From Colius striatus (lineage: Eukaryota; Chordata; Aves; Coliiformes; Coliidae), in the NCBI RefSeq assembly GCF_028858725.1, contig NC_084790.1, positions 374,501-438,500 of the forward strand: a stretch of 64,000 nucleotides of DNA. Direction: 5' to 3'. Shown here one piece after another: positions 44,843-56,479 of this stretch. Positions within the stretch are counted from its first letter, which is position 1, and every line of letters starts with the position of its first letter. The notes beneath the pieces were generated by a model that saw only the letters and a list, made by a program, of their open reading frames with translations, made no database searches and was not told the origin of the DNA. Both the position numbers and the translations under genes were made by a program.

Positions 44843-46641
44843 AGGGTCGCGGCCGGAGGGTCGCGGCGCGTTGCGGGGCTGTGGCTGTGCCGTCGGGACC
44901 CAGCGGTGAGCGGCGACAGCGGGCGGCTCCTTCCTTCCTTCCTCTGCTCTTTGTTCTCCTCTCCTGCTCGTCCACTGCCTGGCAAAGCTTTGCCCTTTCC
45001 TCCGGGGTCTGCTGAGCTGGGGAGCAGCGGCGCGGGTCGCTTGGTGCTGGCTGGTTTGAAGCCATGACAGTCCTTTTTGGTACCCAGCGTGGGGCACGAA
45101 GCGTTGGGGTAAGGACAGATCTGCCCAGAATGTGCTGGAACAAAGGTGTTACACTGGTGTCTTGTACGAGTTAAGCAAGGCAGCTGGTCACAAGGCTGGC
45201 TCCTCCGTTTATGTGCTGGTGTTACACGAACTCTGACCTGCTGTGTGTTCCCTGCAGTGCTGTTTATCACCTCTGGGAGAGGGACGGAGACCGTGATTGT
45301 GTTGTACTGGCTGCTGACACCGTATGATGCGGTTGTGTTGGTTATATTGGTTCTGGGGCTGGGCTGGTGTGTCTGGGCAGCATTGTTGGCACTCCCATCC
45401 CGTGGGCTTTTCCTCTCAGTGATCTCACCCAGTCTCTGGGGAGGGCACAGAGGGGATGCTTTCTCTTCCTTTTCACCTCTCCTTTCTCCTCATGGCAGAT
45501 TACAGCAGCCTTGGAGGATTCTGAGCACCCGTGGGAGATTCCAGTCATCCTGCTTTTACTGCTCTGTCTCATGTTCCATGTCTTGCCTGAGGTTGTTCCC
45601 CAAAGGTCTGTCCCAAGGCTGGACAGTCACAGGTGGGAGAATAGGGGCAGGGATCTGGGGTGGATCCTGCCAGCCCAGCCCCTCAGGGTGGATCCCACCA
45701 GCCCCAAACCTGCCATGGGCAGCAATAAAGGCAGATCCCTCGTTATTAGCAAAACCAAGGACACAAGCAGCCAGCTCTCGCTCTGTGCCTTGACCCTGAC
45801 GTGCCTCAGCTCCTCTGGCTGCCGAAGCCTGGCCATCTGGCGGTGACTCTTCAGCTATAATCTGAGGAGGCAGACTTGGCTGCTGGGGTGTGCCCAGGGC
45901 TGGAAGCCCTGACGGCGTCCCAGCGCGTGGCTGAGGCCGGGGCTGCGGCGTGGGCAGCCCCACGGGAGCGGCAGGGTGCCTCAGCACAGGGAGGCTGAGG
46001 GCTTCCAGCTCCTGGGCCAGCTTTTGGGAGCAGAGGGAGCTGTCAGCTGGAAGGGGCCAGGCCCAAGGCTCCCAGCACTGCTGGCCAGTGCTTGTGGCAG
46101 CTTTGCAAACACAGGAGGCTGTGGTGAGCACACCCAGGTGCCAGGCTGCTGCCTCCCACGAGCCGACACTCGGTGATACCCAGTGTCTGAAGCCTTTGCC
46201 TGGGAAAGCTGAGTATCATCCTGCCTTTAGGCCAGCAGGAGGATGGCAGAGCTGAGACCTTCTGCCGACCCACTCCAGACACCACTGCCTGGACTGAAAC
46301 TGAGCTGCTGCATTACTTCATGTCAGTTTCCTTAGGGCTGATCCCACTGAAGCTGTGTGTGTTGTTTGAGACTGTTGATGTTTCCCAAGGCCTTGTGGCT
46401 CTGTCAGACAAAGCATTGTCTAGAAACAGAATGCCCAAGGTAAGACCAGCAGATGCTCAAGATGTAACTGAGTGAGCAGAGTGTTGTCCCACCAGTGATA
46501 ACAAATCACCTCAGCAAATCAGTAACAACTGTAGAATTCAGTGGCTGTTTCCTGGAATAGCTGTGTCTATGGTCAGGCATTGAATAGTCATGTTTTAATG
46601 TATCAGAGGAGTGTGCTTTTGCCCCTGTGCCCCAGCACTGC

Positions 46642-46647
46642 AATAAA
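46642..46647 (+). terminator. Candidate poly(A) signal AATAAA
   Basis: In GCAATAAAGAATCCCTGC, followed by CCTGTGTGACTG, a GT-rich element. The layout resembles the R/U5 edge of an LTR or an ordinary transcript end. Confidence 0.5.
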
Positions 46648-47446
46648 GAATCCCTGCTTCATCCCAATCCTGTGTGACTGAGGCTTCATTTCGGCATCCT
46701 TACCCAGCCGCACCTAACTTCCCACTGGCAGTGAGGAATGTTAGAGAGCAAGGGGGTTTGGAAGCTCTGACTTCAACTTCTAATGGCAATGAGGAGCCCC
46801 CGAGAGCAAAACCCCCAGACTTCCCAAGCCTGCACTCAAACCAGACACATGTCACCCCCAAGTCACTTTTCCAAGCTCTGTGTGGGTCACCAGGTGTGGG
46901 TGAAGGGGCTCCCAAGGGCAGCTGGCTCTGCTACCAACACAAGCACATGAGGCTGCTTCAGCCCTCCCCCATACACACACACAACAGCAGTGGGCCCCAA
47001 AAGTCAGGGGGGAAGGAAAAAGAGAGGAGCTGAGCCTCCAAGCTGGGCTGAGGAACTGGAGCAATGGTCCCAGGGAACAGGGGGGCAGCTGGGCCCAGGA
47101 GGAGCTGCCTGGGGCCCCCTGTGTTGGTAGCTGCTCCCCTGAGCTCTCAGGGGCTGGAGGGGTGTGAACAGGGAAGGGAGGATTTTGGGGAGCCCAGAAG
47201 ATGGGCAGTGGCCTAGAAAGGTGACTGAGGGCTTCAGTGTGCTTTAACTTAGGTTGTGTAGCTGCTGGGTCTGGGGGAAGGTGACAGTGTCCTAGGGTCA
47301 AGGGGGAAACCCAGTTCCTTGGGTCTGGCATGTCTAGGCTGTGCAAAATCATTTCCAAGCCCCTTTAGGAGCAATCTCCTGCTTGCCAGGACATTGCCTT
47401 GTAGGTCTTTTCCAGCTCCAAGCCCCGAGTTTCCATTTCTGCTTTA

Positions 47447-47580
47447 GCCTGGGCAGAGATGGGGTGGCAGGATGGGTGCAGCACGTCTGACAGCTCAGCA
47501 GTTCAAAGCCTGGGCAGAGATGGGGTGGCAGGACGGGTGCAGCACGTCTGACAGCTCAGCAGTTCAAAGCCTGGGCAGCA
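47447..47580. repeat. 61-bp direct tandem repeat, about 2.2 copies
   Basis: The unit starts GCCTGGGCAGAGATGGGGTG and restarts at 47508 and 47569. The two full copies differ at one base that I can see (GATGGG/GACGGG), so the duplication is recent. Confidence 0.93.
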
Positions 47581-48299
47581 GAACTTCATTGTCGATCCCC
47601 AGGGGGCCCATTTGCCCTTGTCAGCACAGCTGGAGCAGGGAGGGAGGGCAGGCACCGAGCTCGGTGGGATCACCAACCAGAGGTTAAACCCTCATCAGCT
47701 CAGGTTAACCAGCAGGAGCCAGGGAGCATGGAGTTAAACTGGCAAAGGCTCCCTTTCTCTGAGTTTTTCTTCCCAGTCTTTCTTGAGGATTTAAATTTGT
47801 AGCAATTTATTAAATTAGCTCTGAAGTCTCTCAGGGTCTGTGCTCTCCAGGCCTGTGGCACTCCAGGGCAGAGCACTCTGCTTAATGATTCCCCCACTCT
47901 GGCTGCTGCCCTGTTTCTGGGATCTCCTCTCCTAACAAGGATCTTCTCTTCCCTTGCTGGACACCAGCCTATGCCCACCAATAGGAAATGCAGCAGCTTC
48001 AGCCTTGCAGAGTATCACAAATTAGTGCTGTTGTTTAAAAAACCAAGGGGGTCATTATGTAAGAGCCACAGTCCTGCTCTGGCCAGCAGTCAGCAAGGAA
48101 GGGCAGTAAGTGAGGAAAAAGCTGATTTTGGAGACACCCATTAGAGCAGAATTTCCTTTCCCAGCTGGGTGGCATATCCCTGATGGCCCCAGGAACTGCC
48201 CTCCCTGCCCCATTCTGCAGGAGAGAAATACCCTGTGGCAGGGGGATTTAACAGACATGCTGATGAAGGAAACTGCAGGTAGCTTGAGCTCTCTTGGAA

Positions 48300-48608
48300 A
48301 TCATACATTCATAGAACAGTTTTGTTTGCAAAAACCCTTTCAGCTCCTGGAGTCCCAACCCTGCCCTCACCCTGCCCAGCCCAGCACCCCTGGCCCTCAG
48401 CACCTCAGCTTTGTGATCCCTCCAGGGCTGGGCACTCCCTGGGCAGCCTGGCACAGGGGCTGACACCCCTCTCAGGGAAACAGTTCTGCCTCAGCTCCAA
48501 TCTCAGCCTCCCCTGGGGCAACTTGAGGCCATTTCCTCTTGTCACGTCACTTGTTACTGGGGAGCAGAGACCAACCCCCACCTCACTCCAGCCTCCACAT
48601 TTTAGGTG
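48300..48608 (-). repeat. CR1 LINE fragment
   Basis: Minus-orientation CR1 (CTTTCAGCTCCTGGAGTCCC, CCAGGGCTGGGCACTCCCTG, GGCAGCCTGGCACAGGGGCT, CAGCTCCAATCTCAGCCTCC). Same family as the copy at 55903. Confidence 0.9.
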
Positions 48609-50328
48609 ACCCAACATGTAAACCACTTGCCCTCTATCTCTCTCCACCCTTCTATCATTTCAGGCAAGGTGGCTATTTTGTACCTGCAGAGCAGTGTAGG
48701 AGCCCTGCAGCACCCTGTGCCATGGCAAGGGTGCAGAGCAGCACAGCCTCCCCCAGGCTACTCAACAGGACTGCATCTCTTTCCTCAGTGTAGAAGTTTC
48801 TCAGTGCTGCCAGGCTCCTGGACACGTGTCCTCCCTTGTGCCCTCCCCTGGCTTGCTGCAGGTGACCTGGCAGCTGCTCAGCCACACTACAAGTCCTCAC
48901 CAATCCCTATTCTTACCTATTTTAGACAGAAGCAATTCTGGCCACCATCTCTTTATGGGACTGGAAGTATCTCAAACTTCCCTTTCACCTGCTTGAGGTC
49001 AGGCAGCACCTGCAGAGAGATGGAACAACTGGGGTGGTGCTGCTCACACTTCACCCTGAGCAGCAGTTCTGCTCTGGGAGGGGGAACACACACCCCCAGG
49101 CCAGCCCAGGGCCACAGCAGCTCCTGTCTCCCAACCTTCACCAGCTGCCAAAGCACTGCTCTGCTACTTGCAAATTCCATTAGTGCATTTGATATTTGTG
49201 GGGGAAAACATATAAATCAATGAAAATATCAATATAATCAATATATCACAATACCAGAAGATCCTGGTTTAAAGACTGAGAAGCACAGCTAGCTCCTCCT
49301 GCCCTCCAGCCCAGCCATTCCCCTCTGCTCCCAGCCCTGGCACAGCTCCTGGGCACTCACCGGCCTGTGAAAATAACCGTCTCAGCTGGGCAAACCACTT
49401 CTTCCCTGGCCCTGATGGCCAGAAGATTTACATTTCATGCTCCCCTTGTCTGGGTCACATATCTCAGCACCAAATGCACCAGGCTGATCCATCCCCAGCT
49501 GTCAGGGATCTTCGCTGCACGTCTCTCTCCACCTCATTTCAGAGCCTTTGCAGCAGCTTGTATTGCCATGAGAGAAGCTGGTTCCCTTCTCATGGAGAAC
49601 AAGGAGGAAACGTTCCCAGGGAGTGTGTTCATCTCCCCACAGAGTGTGTGCCAGCCACAGGCCCACAGAGATGTAGCAGGCAGCTGATGGACTCTGACTG
49701 ACTGACTTCTCAGCAGCTGCCTCCAAGTCCTTCTGAAACACTAATGAGTTTCTTACCACAGACACACACACAGAGTTGACTCATCAGCCCCATTTTGTGA
49801 TTCATGCCTCACACGTCAGGGGAAGGGCTCGCCCTGGGCAGGGTCACCCTCAGCTCAGAGGAAAGCAGCTCCTTCCAAAGGACTGCACCTCTGACAGGCC
49901 AGTGAGCTTTGTAAAGCACCCAGGGTACCTGCAAACAGACCTCTGGACTTCAATTAGCACTACACATAATTAATCAAGTACACCATTTTTGGGGGGTGTC
50001 CCTTTCCTCTCTTAAAACCCACAGACAACATACACATTTCTCTCAGTCACTCGCTGTTTCCACAGCTTTATCCCCCCCCTTGCACCTCCAGCCCAACCCC
50101 AAACACAGGCAGGAGCCCCACGAGGCACCACGACAGCGCTTCTGGGATGGGACGCAGCACACACAGCCATGTGCTCAGCACTGTGACACAGCTTCAGGGG
50201 ACAGCCAACAAGGAACACTGCTACCAACCAGTAACAGAAAGGGAGAGGAGTCATCACATTGAAATTCAGGTGTTACAGGCCAAATGAGGGAGAAAGCCAG
50301 GGCACTGGGAGCCAAAGGTGAGGAGGTA

Positions 50329-50385
50329 CCTCACCTCACCTCACCTCACCTCACCTCACCTCACCTCACCTCACCTCACCTCAGC
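50329..50385. repeat. (CCTCA)11 microsatellite
   Basis: Eleven near-perfect pentanucleotide units, the last decaying to CAGCTCAGCC. Confidence 0.95.
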
Positions 50386-52266
50386 TCAGCCAAATAAAAA
50401 CCAGAACATCCCATTCAATGCAAAAATGAAAAGGCAGGAGGACAGCAAAGTGTACAACAGCCATCCCCCCAGCACCCAAGAGCATTGGCCAGGTGCCTTT
50501 AAACCCCACTTCTATGGCATTTTTCACCAGATACCAACAGGGAATTGACACAACAATGATAATGTCAGGCTGTAGAAAACAAAATGTCATTTCCCAAGCA
50601 ATGCTGAGCTGATATTTGAAGCCTCATCTGACAGATAGAAAATGCACAGCAAGCCCCCAGGGGGCAGAAGCCCCCAGCTCCTTTCCCTGCTGCTGTAGGA
50701 GAGCAGGTTACACCTAATAACATCATTAACGGCAAACTGTAATTTACCTCGTGCCAACAGGCCCATTGCAGTGTCATTTGCAAAGTGCAGCAGTTGACCC
50801 ACAGGGATCAGGCTCAGCTCATGACCCTCCACCAAGAGCACCCGCTCCTGCCGAGCTCCTGCTCAGCTCCTGCTCCTGCCCTGAGCAGCCTCGTGGCTGT
50901 GAGTCCCAACAGCTCTTGAAATGCTAACAAATGAAGCTTTAAGTAAGATGTAGCTGCTACAAGACTGTGGCTAAACTACAGGCAGGAATGTGCAATGCCA
51001 ATGACATCACCCCCTGTGCTTCCAACAGAGACGCTGCTCCACAGACAGGATGGTGTTGCACTTGAATACCTGGCACCACGTCAGTCGTGTCACCCTCACT
51101 TTCCAGCCGAGGAAAATGAAGTGAAGCTGCCCAGAGGCACAAAGGATCAGCTGGGATCAGTCCAGGCACGTGGTGCTGTGGGAGAGGCTCCTCACACCCT
51201 GCACAGGGCTGGCAGATGTGACCCAGGAGCCCTGGGAGCTGTGTGCACCCTGTGGGAGCAGCAGCTGGAGGCCACGGGCAGCACCCTGAGCAGCATCCCC
51301 ACGGGCAGATCCCCAGGGGCAAATCCCCATGGCCTGGCTGCCCTGACCCTTGCCCAGGGCAGCTGCCTTGAGCTGGCTTTAGCCTCAGCTTCTGTTCCTG
51401 GCTGGCATCTGAGCACAGGACCAAATGCAGCCAGGCTGGGATGGCTCCCCTCACACTGCTTCTCAGGAAATGGAAAGAGCAGTGCCACCAAACCCCCTTT
51501 TCAGTCCTGGTTAAATGCCTGAAGCATTTCAGACTTCCCTGCTGCAAATGTGTTGGTAGAGCCCCTGGCCACAGGGCTGCTTTCTCCCTCACCTCCGAAC
51601 AAACAACTTTTCACCCCAAGCACACACCACTGAATCCAGCTGCAGGGCACAACCACGCCCTCCAGGCCCCCTGAGACACAGGCCCAAGGCAGAGGTGGGC
51701 TCTGGGCTGCAGGGACAGCACAGGCCAGACACAGTAGCCACCTTTTGTGAGGGCCCCACAGCTGCCACTCAGCTGCCAGCTCTGGAAGGAGCAGCCAGTG
51801 CCCGTATGTGCCTGCGAACGGCAGCTAAATGAGGCCAGCTAATGCTGCACAGTTCACTGGACAGGAGCAGCATGCTCATTCATATGCAGAAATGCAGATT
51901 CCCCCGTTTTCACCCTTCCCAAGGTCTGACTGCAAAGTTTATAGATTTTTCTTTGTTTAAGGCAATTGCTCCTGTCACTGAAGAGCAATTCACATGCAGA
52001 AGAGCACGGGAGCTCTTTCATTCCACTCAACAAGGTCAAACATACAACAATTCCAAGCTGTGGCTCCAAGGCAGATCATTACAACATCCCCCCTCTGCCT
52101 CTCTCACCCGTGCTGGAAAGAAGGAGCCATCTCACTCAGACTGGAGGAATCCACTGGATTTAATCGGTTATTTCTTTTCCCAGCCGCATCCCAAACCAGA
52201 GAACGACAAGACAAACCCAAGAGAGGGTCAGTGTAGGGTCTTTTGTCCAAAAGTCTCTTCTGAACG

Positions 52267-52272
52267 TTTATT
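52267..52272 (-). terminator. Candidate GJC1 poly(A) signal AATAAA
   Basis: Plus-strand TTTATT inside ACGTTTATTTCAGC; the first canonical minus-strand hexamer I found downstream of the GJC1 stop. Confidence 0.4.
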
Positions 52273-54644
52273 TCAGCATGGCCTACATGAAGCCAGAGCA
52301 AGAGCATTGTAAAGTAATGCATGTATCATTTCTTCAAAAGGAACAACCCGGCCCCGTGCCTTGAAACCGAGGAGACAGTCACACACAGGAACACGCAGAG
52401 CTTTAACAGACATCCTCTACTGAAAACACCCAGCCTCAAAGAAAATATGCACTTGATACACAATTCAAATGAAAACAAACCAGAAAACAGAAACAGCTCC
52501 GTCACTTTGTCTTTTGGGGATGGGTTCAGGGGTTGGGACAATCCACACACCTCACTCCCTAACGGGGCACAGCCCGGGGCGACCACAGCTCGGGGGCTGA
52601 CCTGAGGAGACAGCTTGGAGCAGGAAGGGCTCAGGTCATGAACACAGACCACAGGGAAACTGCTGCCATGAACCTGGGTCTTTTAATAAGAAATTGCCAC
52701 AGCTTGTGCAGAGAGCAGCAGAGGGGAAAGGATTTTCACTTCTTGCCCATTGGGCTGGTGAAAGGCCACTCTGAAACCACGGCGAAGGGCACAGGGCCAC
52801 GTAACCCTCTGGGGAAGCTGGGGAGAACCCCCCAGTGTCAGACACAATGGGTGCACTGCAACCACCACGCTGACCTCCAGCCTCCCAACGTCTCTCCCTG
52901 GTGCTCTCAGACAAGGTGTTTTCCACCCAGCTCCCTCTCTGCTGGCAGAGCCTCCCTGCCCAGCCCCAGGCAGAGGTTTCCCCTCAGCCTCCCCTTTCAG
53001 CCAAGGAGCACCACTCCTGAACTCCCTCTCACCCCACGCTGCTAGTCCCGTGCCCACAAGCCCACTTCAGCTTTTAAAAACAGCTAAATACCCATTTTCA
53101 GCAAGTGTTTGGGGTGGAGGATAACTGCAAGCACGTGCTTGGATCACCCCTAGGACACAAGGCCCAGGCTTGGACGCTGCGGGCTGGGAAGGGAGCAGGG
53201 GTTACGGAGCCCGGCCCCCCAGCCCTGCCCCTGCCCAGGCTGCCACGAGGGCGCAAAGGGCTGAGGTAGCCCCCAAACAGAACAGCCTCGCTTGAAACAG
53301 GCCCCCAGCATAGGTCAAAGTCACAACAACCTAACAGAAAAGAGAGCAGAGCAAGGTCCTGAATCGCTCACAAACAGCAGCGAAGAGCACAGACATTTAT
53401 CAGCGTCTCTCAAACACGAACGCGCCTCTGTGCCAAAAAGACACCGCCAAAGGCAGCAACTACTGCATCCTCCTGCTAATTATAAAGTCAAGTCTAATGC
53501 CAAAACCACGGAATGCCAAATTTGACTGGTCTCTCAAGCAGAATGATACACACTGCTCCATCTGAACTAACCCCCTCGGACGTCACGGGGGAGAGGGGTC
53601 TGGACTAAGGCAGCATCATTGATACTGGGCAAACTCCTGCAGACAGCCAGCCTCTCCTGGCTGGGGGAGGAAGGCTGCTGCTCCACACAGCCCTCGTGAC
53701 TCCATCTGAAGGGATTACTTTGGAGAAGACGGAAAGCTTACTCAAAAGGTATCAGAACAACCTCATGCCCTGGGGGAGCGGGGTGTTGTGTAACAACAGG
53801 CCTCAGACCCATCTCTTCCCATTGATATCACACAAACAAGGGCAACCACCGAATCCAGTTGTTTCTAGTTACTTCTGGTCTGGATGTTTTACAGGAGTTG
53901 GAAGCCTCTCTCCCCTCCTGTTGCATAAAGCTTGCAGGGAGGTCTGAGCCCTCTCAGTGTTGCAGCTGGAGCTCTTACTCTGAACACAAGTTCTCTCTGA
54001 CACATAGACACTTCCCCTCTAGCCTGCAGCACACAGTAGCCGGAGCCTGGCACTTCCATTTCCCAGGCAGCACGTCATTTTTGCCAAAGACAGGGTGAAG
54101 AGCACCATGAAGAGCTGTGTGGGAACCTCTGCCCGCGGGCGCCTGGCCGAGCAGAGGCTGCTGGGGGCCATCTGCACCTTCAAGGCACTTCTGGAATGCA
54201 GCATAGAAAGTTTCACCTTTCAGAGAAGGAAGAACGACGACGAAGCTGCAGAGCACAGTGACAAAACTAACGAGATGCCAACAGCTCCCCACTGCTTTCT
54301 CCTCCTTAATACAAAAAAGGGGAAGGTCGGAGACCCGGTGTACAAATACAAAATGTTGTGCATAATAAATGTACTGTCACACTGTACATACAGCATAAAC
54401 CCTTCAATGAGAATGATTTAAATGTACCTGCTCGTCTCCTGACTTGGAAGACAGAAGAATAAAGTCCTCTAGTCCTAGTATATGCGTATAAACCCTCTCT
54501 GAGAGGTTGGGTCACTAGCCGACGGTATCCCTGAAAATAAGCAGAGTCAAATATTTACTCAGTGGAAGCCATTATTCAAGGGTTGCTGGTTACGGGAAAC
54601 TAGGAGCACAAAAACCCCACAGGAGATAACAAACTCAGCCAATG
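52267..54644 (-). other. Presumed GJC1 3' UTR
   Basis: No coding sequence seen between the GJC1 stop and a minus-strand AATAAA at 52267-52272. An ATTAAA at 52682-52687 is an alternative. A 3' UTR of about 2.4 kb is inferred. Confidence 0.45.
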
Positions 54645-55826
54645 CTAAATCCAGACAGAGTTCTTCCCATCCCCTGACTTGCTGCTGGCACTGCTTTTGT
54701 TTGAGCCCGCTTTGGGCCTCTTCTCTCTGGAGCCGCCGGGGTTGTTCTGGTTGTTGTACGCCTGGATGGCGAGGTCCAGGCGCTCCTGAGCCACCTTGAT
54801 TTCCCTCTGCAGGTTTTCCAGGTCAGCAGGGATGTTTTCCTCGTTGCTCCCGTACTGCTGCTCCTGAGCTATGTTGGCTTTGTTCTGCTTGTAGGCCATC
54901 TTGGCGTTGGACAGCTCGGTGTATTGCATCTGCTCGGGCTTGACTGCGATGTTGTAGCCGGGAGGGGCCGACGGCGTGTTCCAGGTGAAGGGGTAGTTGT
55001 AGGTCCCAGAGTCCTCCAGCTCCTTCCTCTTGTTGTTCAATGTGTCCCGGATGGTGCCGAATCCCAAGTGCAGCATCTCCCAGACGTTCAGCAGCAAACA
55101 CATGCAGCTCACCCCGTACATGATGAGCAGGAAAATGGTCTTTTCGGTCGGCCTCGAAATGAAACAATCGATCTTGTGCGGGCAGGGCTTCCTGCTGCAC
55201 ACGAACACGGGGCTCACCTCGAAGCCGTACAGCAGGTACTGCCCCACCAGGAAGCCTACCTCGAATGTGGCCCTGGCCAGGAGCTGCAGCACGTAAATCT
55301 TCATGAGCCCGTCCTCACGGATGCGCCGCCGGCCGTCATGCTTGGCCTTGCTGGGCGCCGCCTGCTCCTTGTTCTCTCGTTCGCTTTCCAGCTCCATTTC
55401 TGGGTACATCATGGGGTCTTCCTCGTGGTCCTCCTCCGCCTCCTCCAAGCCGCGGTGCTGTTTCCAGCGCATGGAGAAGCTCTTGCCCCGGAGCCTTCGG
55501 TCGGCTTCGCTGTGCTCCACCATCCGGGCGATCTTGTGGATGGCGTAGCCCAGGTACATGACGGAGGGGGTGGCGATGAGGATGATCTGGAACACCCAGA
55601 ACCTCACGTGGGAAAGAGGAGCGAAAGCGTCGTAGCAGACGTTTTCGCAGCCCGGCTGCTCCGTGTTGCACACAAACTTGCTCTGCTCGTCATAGTAGAT
55701 GGACTCTCCTCCCACAGCAGTCAGGACGATCCGGAACACGATCAGCACCGACAGCCAGATTTTGCCAACGAAGGTGGAGTGATTGTGGATCTCCTCTAAC
55801 AGACGGGTCAGGAAACTCCAACTCAT
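54645..55826 (-). CDS. GJC1: GJC1, gap junction gamma-1 protein (connexin 45)
   Basis: One uninterrupted coding exon of 393 residues, as usual for connexins. ATG at 55824-55826 in context ACCACCATGAG. Four membrane segments with two extracellular loops: the first has C53, C60, C64 (CX6CX3C), the second has [12 protein letters not shown] (CX4CX5C), both diagnostic of connexins. The acidic, basic cytoplasmic loop ([17 protein letters not shown]) and the tail ending in the PDZ ligand SVWI are typical of Cx45. Six subunits make a hemichannel; two dock to form a low-conductance cell-cell channel, important in early heart, the conduction system and neurons. An acceptor TTTTTTAG at 55846-55853 precedes the ATG by 19 nt, so the 5' UTR continues in upstream exon(s). 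Intact. Confidence 0.97.
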   Translation of the reverse strand: MSWSFLTRLLEEIHNHSTFVGKIWLSVLIVFRIVLTAVGGESIYYDEQSKFVCNTEQPGCENVCYDAFAPLSHVRFWVFQIILIATPSVMYLGYAIHKIARMVEHSEADRRLRGKSFSMRWKQHRGLEEAEEDHEEDPMMYPEMELESERENKEQAAPSKAKHDGRRRIREDGLMKIYVLQLLARATFEVGFLVGQYLLYGFEVSPVFVCSRKPCPHKIDCFISRPTEKTIFLLIMYGVSCMCLLLNVWEMLHLGFGTIRDTLNNKRKELEDSGTYNYPFTWNTPSAPPGYNIAVKPEQMQYTELSNAKMAYKQNKANIAQEQQYGSNEENIPADLENLQREIKVAQERLDLAIQAYNNQNNPGGSREKRPKAGSNKSSASSKSGDGKNSVWI

Positions 55827-55902
55827 GGTGGTCAGGTGACTTTATCTAAAAAACCAAACCAACCCCTCAAATATGTATGAGTTGATCAGCTCGATCCCAA
55901 AT

Positions 55903-56470
55903 CACACAATCACAGAATCATCGAGGTTGGAAAAGACCTTTAAAATCCTTGAGTCTGATCCCCAGCCCAGCACTGACCCCTGGCCCTCAGGACCTCAGCT
56001 CCACGGCTTTGGGATCCCTCCAGGGCCAGGCACTCTCCCAGCTCCCTGGGCAGCCTGGCACAGGGGCTGACAACCCTCTCAGGGAAACTCTCAGTTCTGC
56101 CTCAGCTCCAATCTCATCTTCCTCTGGGGCAACTTGAGCCTGTTTCTTCTCATCCTGTTGCTTGTGACTTGGGAGCAAAGATGGCCGCTGCTCCTCCTCT
56201 CAGCCTCCTCTCAGGGAGTGGCAGAGCGCTCCTGTCTCCCCTCAGCCTCCTCCAGGCTGAGCACTCCCATTCCCTAAGCCCCTTCCCAGCACCCTGTGCT
56301 CCAGTCCCCCAATGTCCCTCTTGTAGCGAAGGGTCCAAAGCCAAACATTCAAGCTGCAGCCTCCACAGGGCCCAGCACAGGGGGACAATCACTGCCCTGG
56401 TCCTGCTGGCCACACTATTTCTGACACAAACCAGGATGGCATTGGCCTTGTGGCCATCTGGGCACAAGTG
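55903..56470 (-). repeat. CR1 LINE, 570 bp, beside the GJC1 acceptor
   Basis: Minus orientation: begins with complemented terminal repeats (CACACAATCACAGAATCATC), then GGTTGGAAAAGACCTTTAAA, and runs into 5'-ward CR1 parts (GCCTCCTCCAGGCTGAGCAC, GGATGGCATTGGCC). Its 3' end lies about 55 bp upstream of the GJC1 coding-exon acceptor, in the sense orientation for GJC1. Confidence 0.95.
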
Positions 56471-56479
56471 TTACAAACA

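Larger units (their letters stand above)
44760..46680 (+). mobile_element. Unexplained TATA-to-AATAAA unit with retroviral PBS-like site (decayed ERV/LTR candidate)
   Basis: A TATAAG box (44837-44842) in CpG-rich sequence is followed by a GC-rich leader with a donor-like CAGCG|GTGAGC at 44905. A TGGTACCCAGCGTGGGGC at 45078-45095 matches the tRNA-Lys primer-binding site of betaretrovirus-like elements at 15 of 18 positions and sits a few bases after an ACA (45067-45069) that could end an LTR. An AATAAA follows at 46642-46647. No gag, pol or env similarity is readable and I see no matching second LTR. Alternatives are a lncRNA gene or a chimaera of unrelated sequences. Seen: the motifs. Inferred: the element. 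Confidence 0.4.
46690..52260. other. Intergenic, no gene seen
   Basis: About 5.5 kb with no exon that I can support. It holds a 61-bp tandem duplication (47447-47580), a CR1 fragment (48300-48608), an AT-rich patch (49180-49260) and a CCTCA pentanucleotide array (50329-50385). Confidence 0.6.

Noticed and set aside
50329-50385. Regular repeat array that might suggest a CRISPR
   Set aside because: Simple pentanucleotide microsatellite without spacers, in a vertebrate genome.
54924-55799. 291-residue open frame on the plus strand opposite GJC1
   Set aside because: Exact shadow of the connexin 45 exon; composition (Val/Leu/His-rich) follows from the antisense of a coding sequence.
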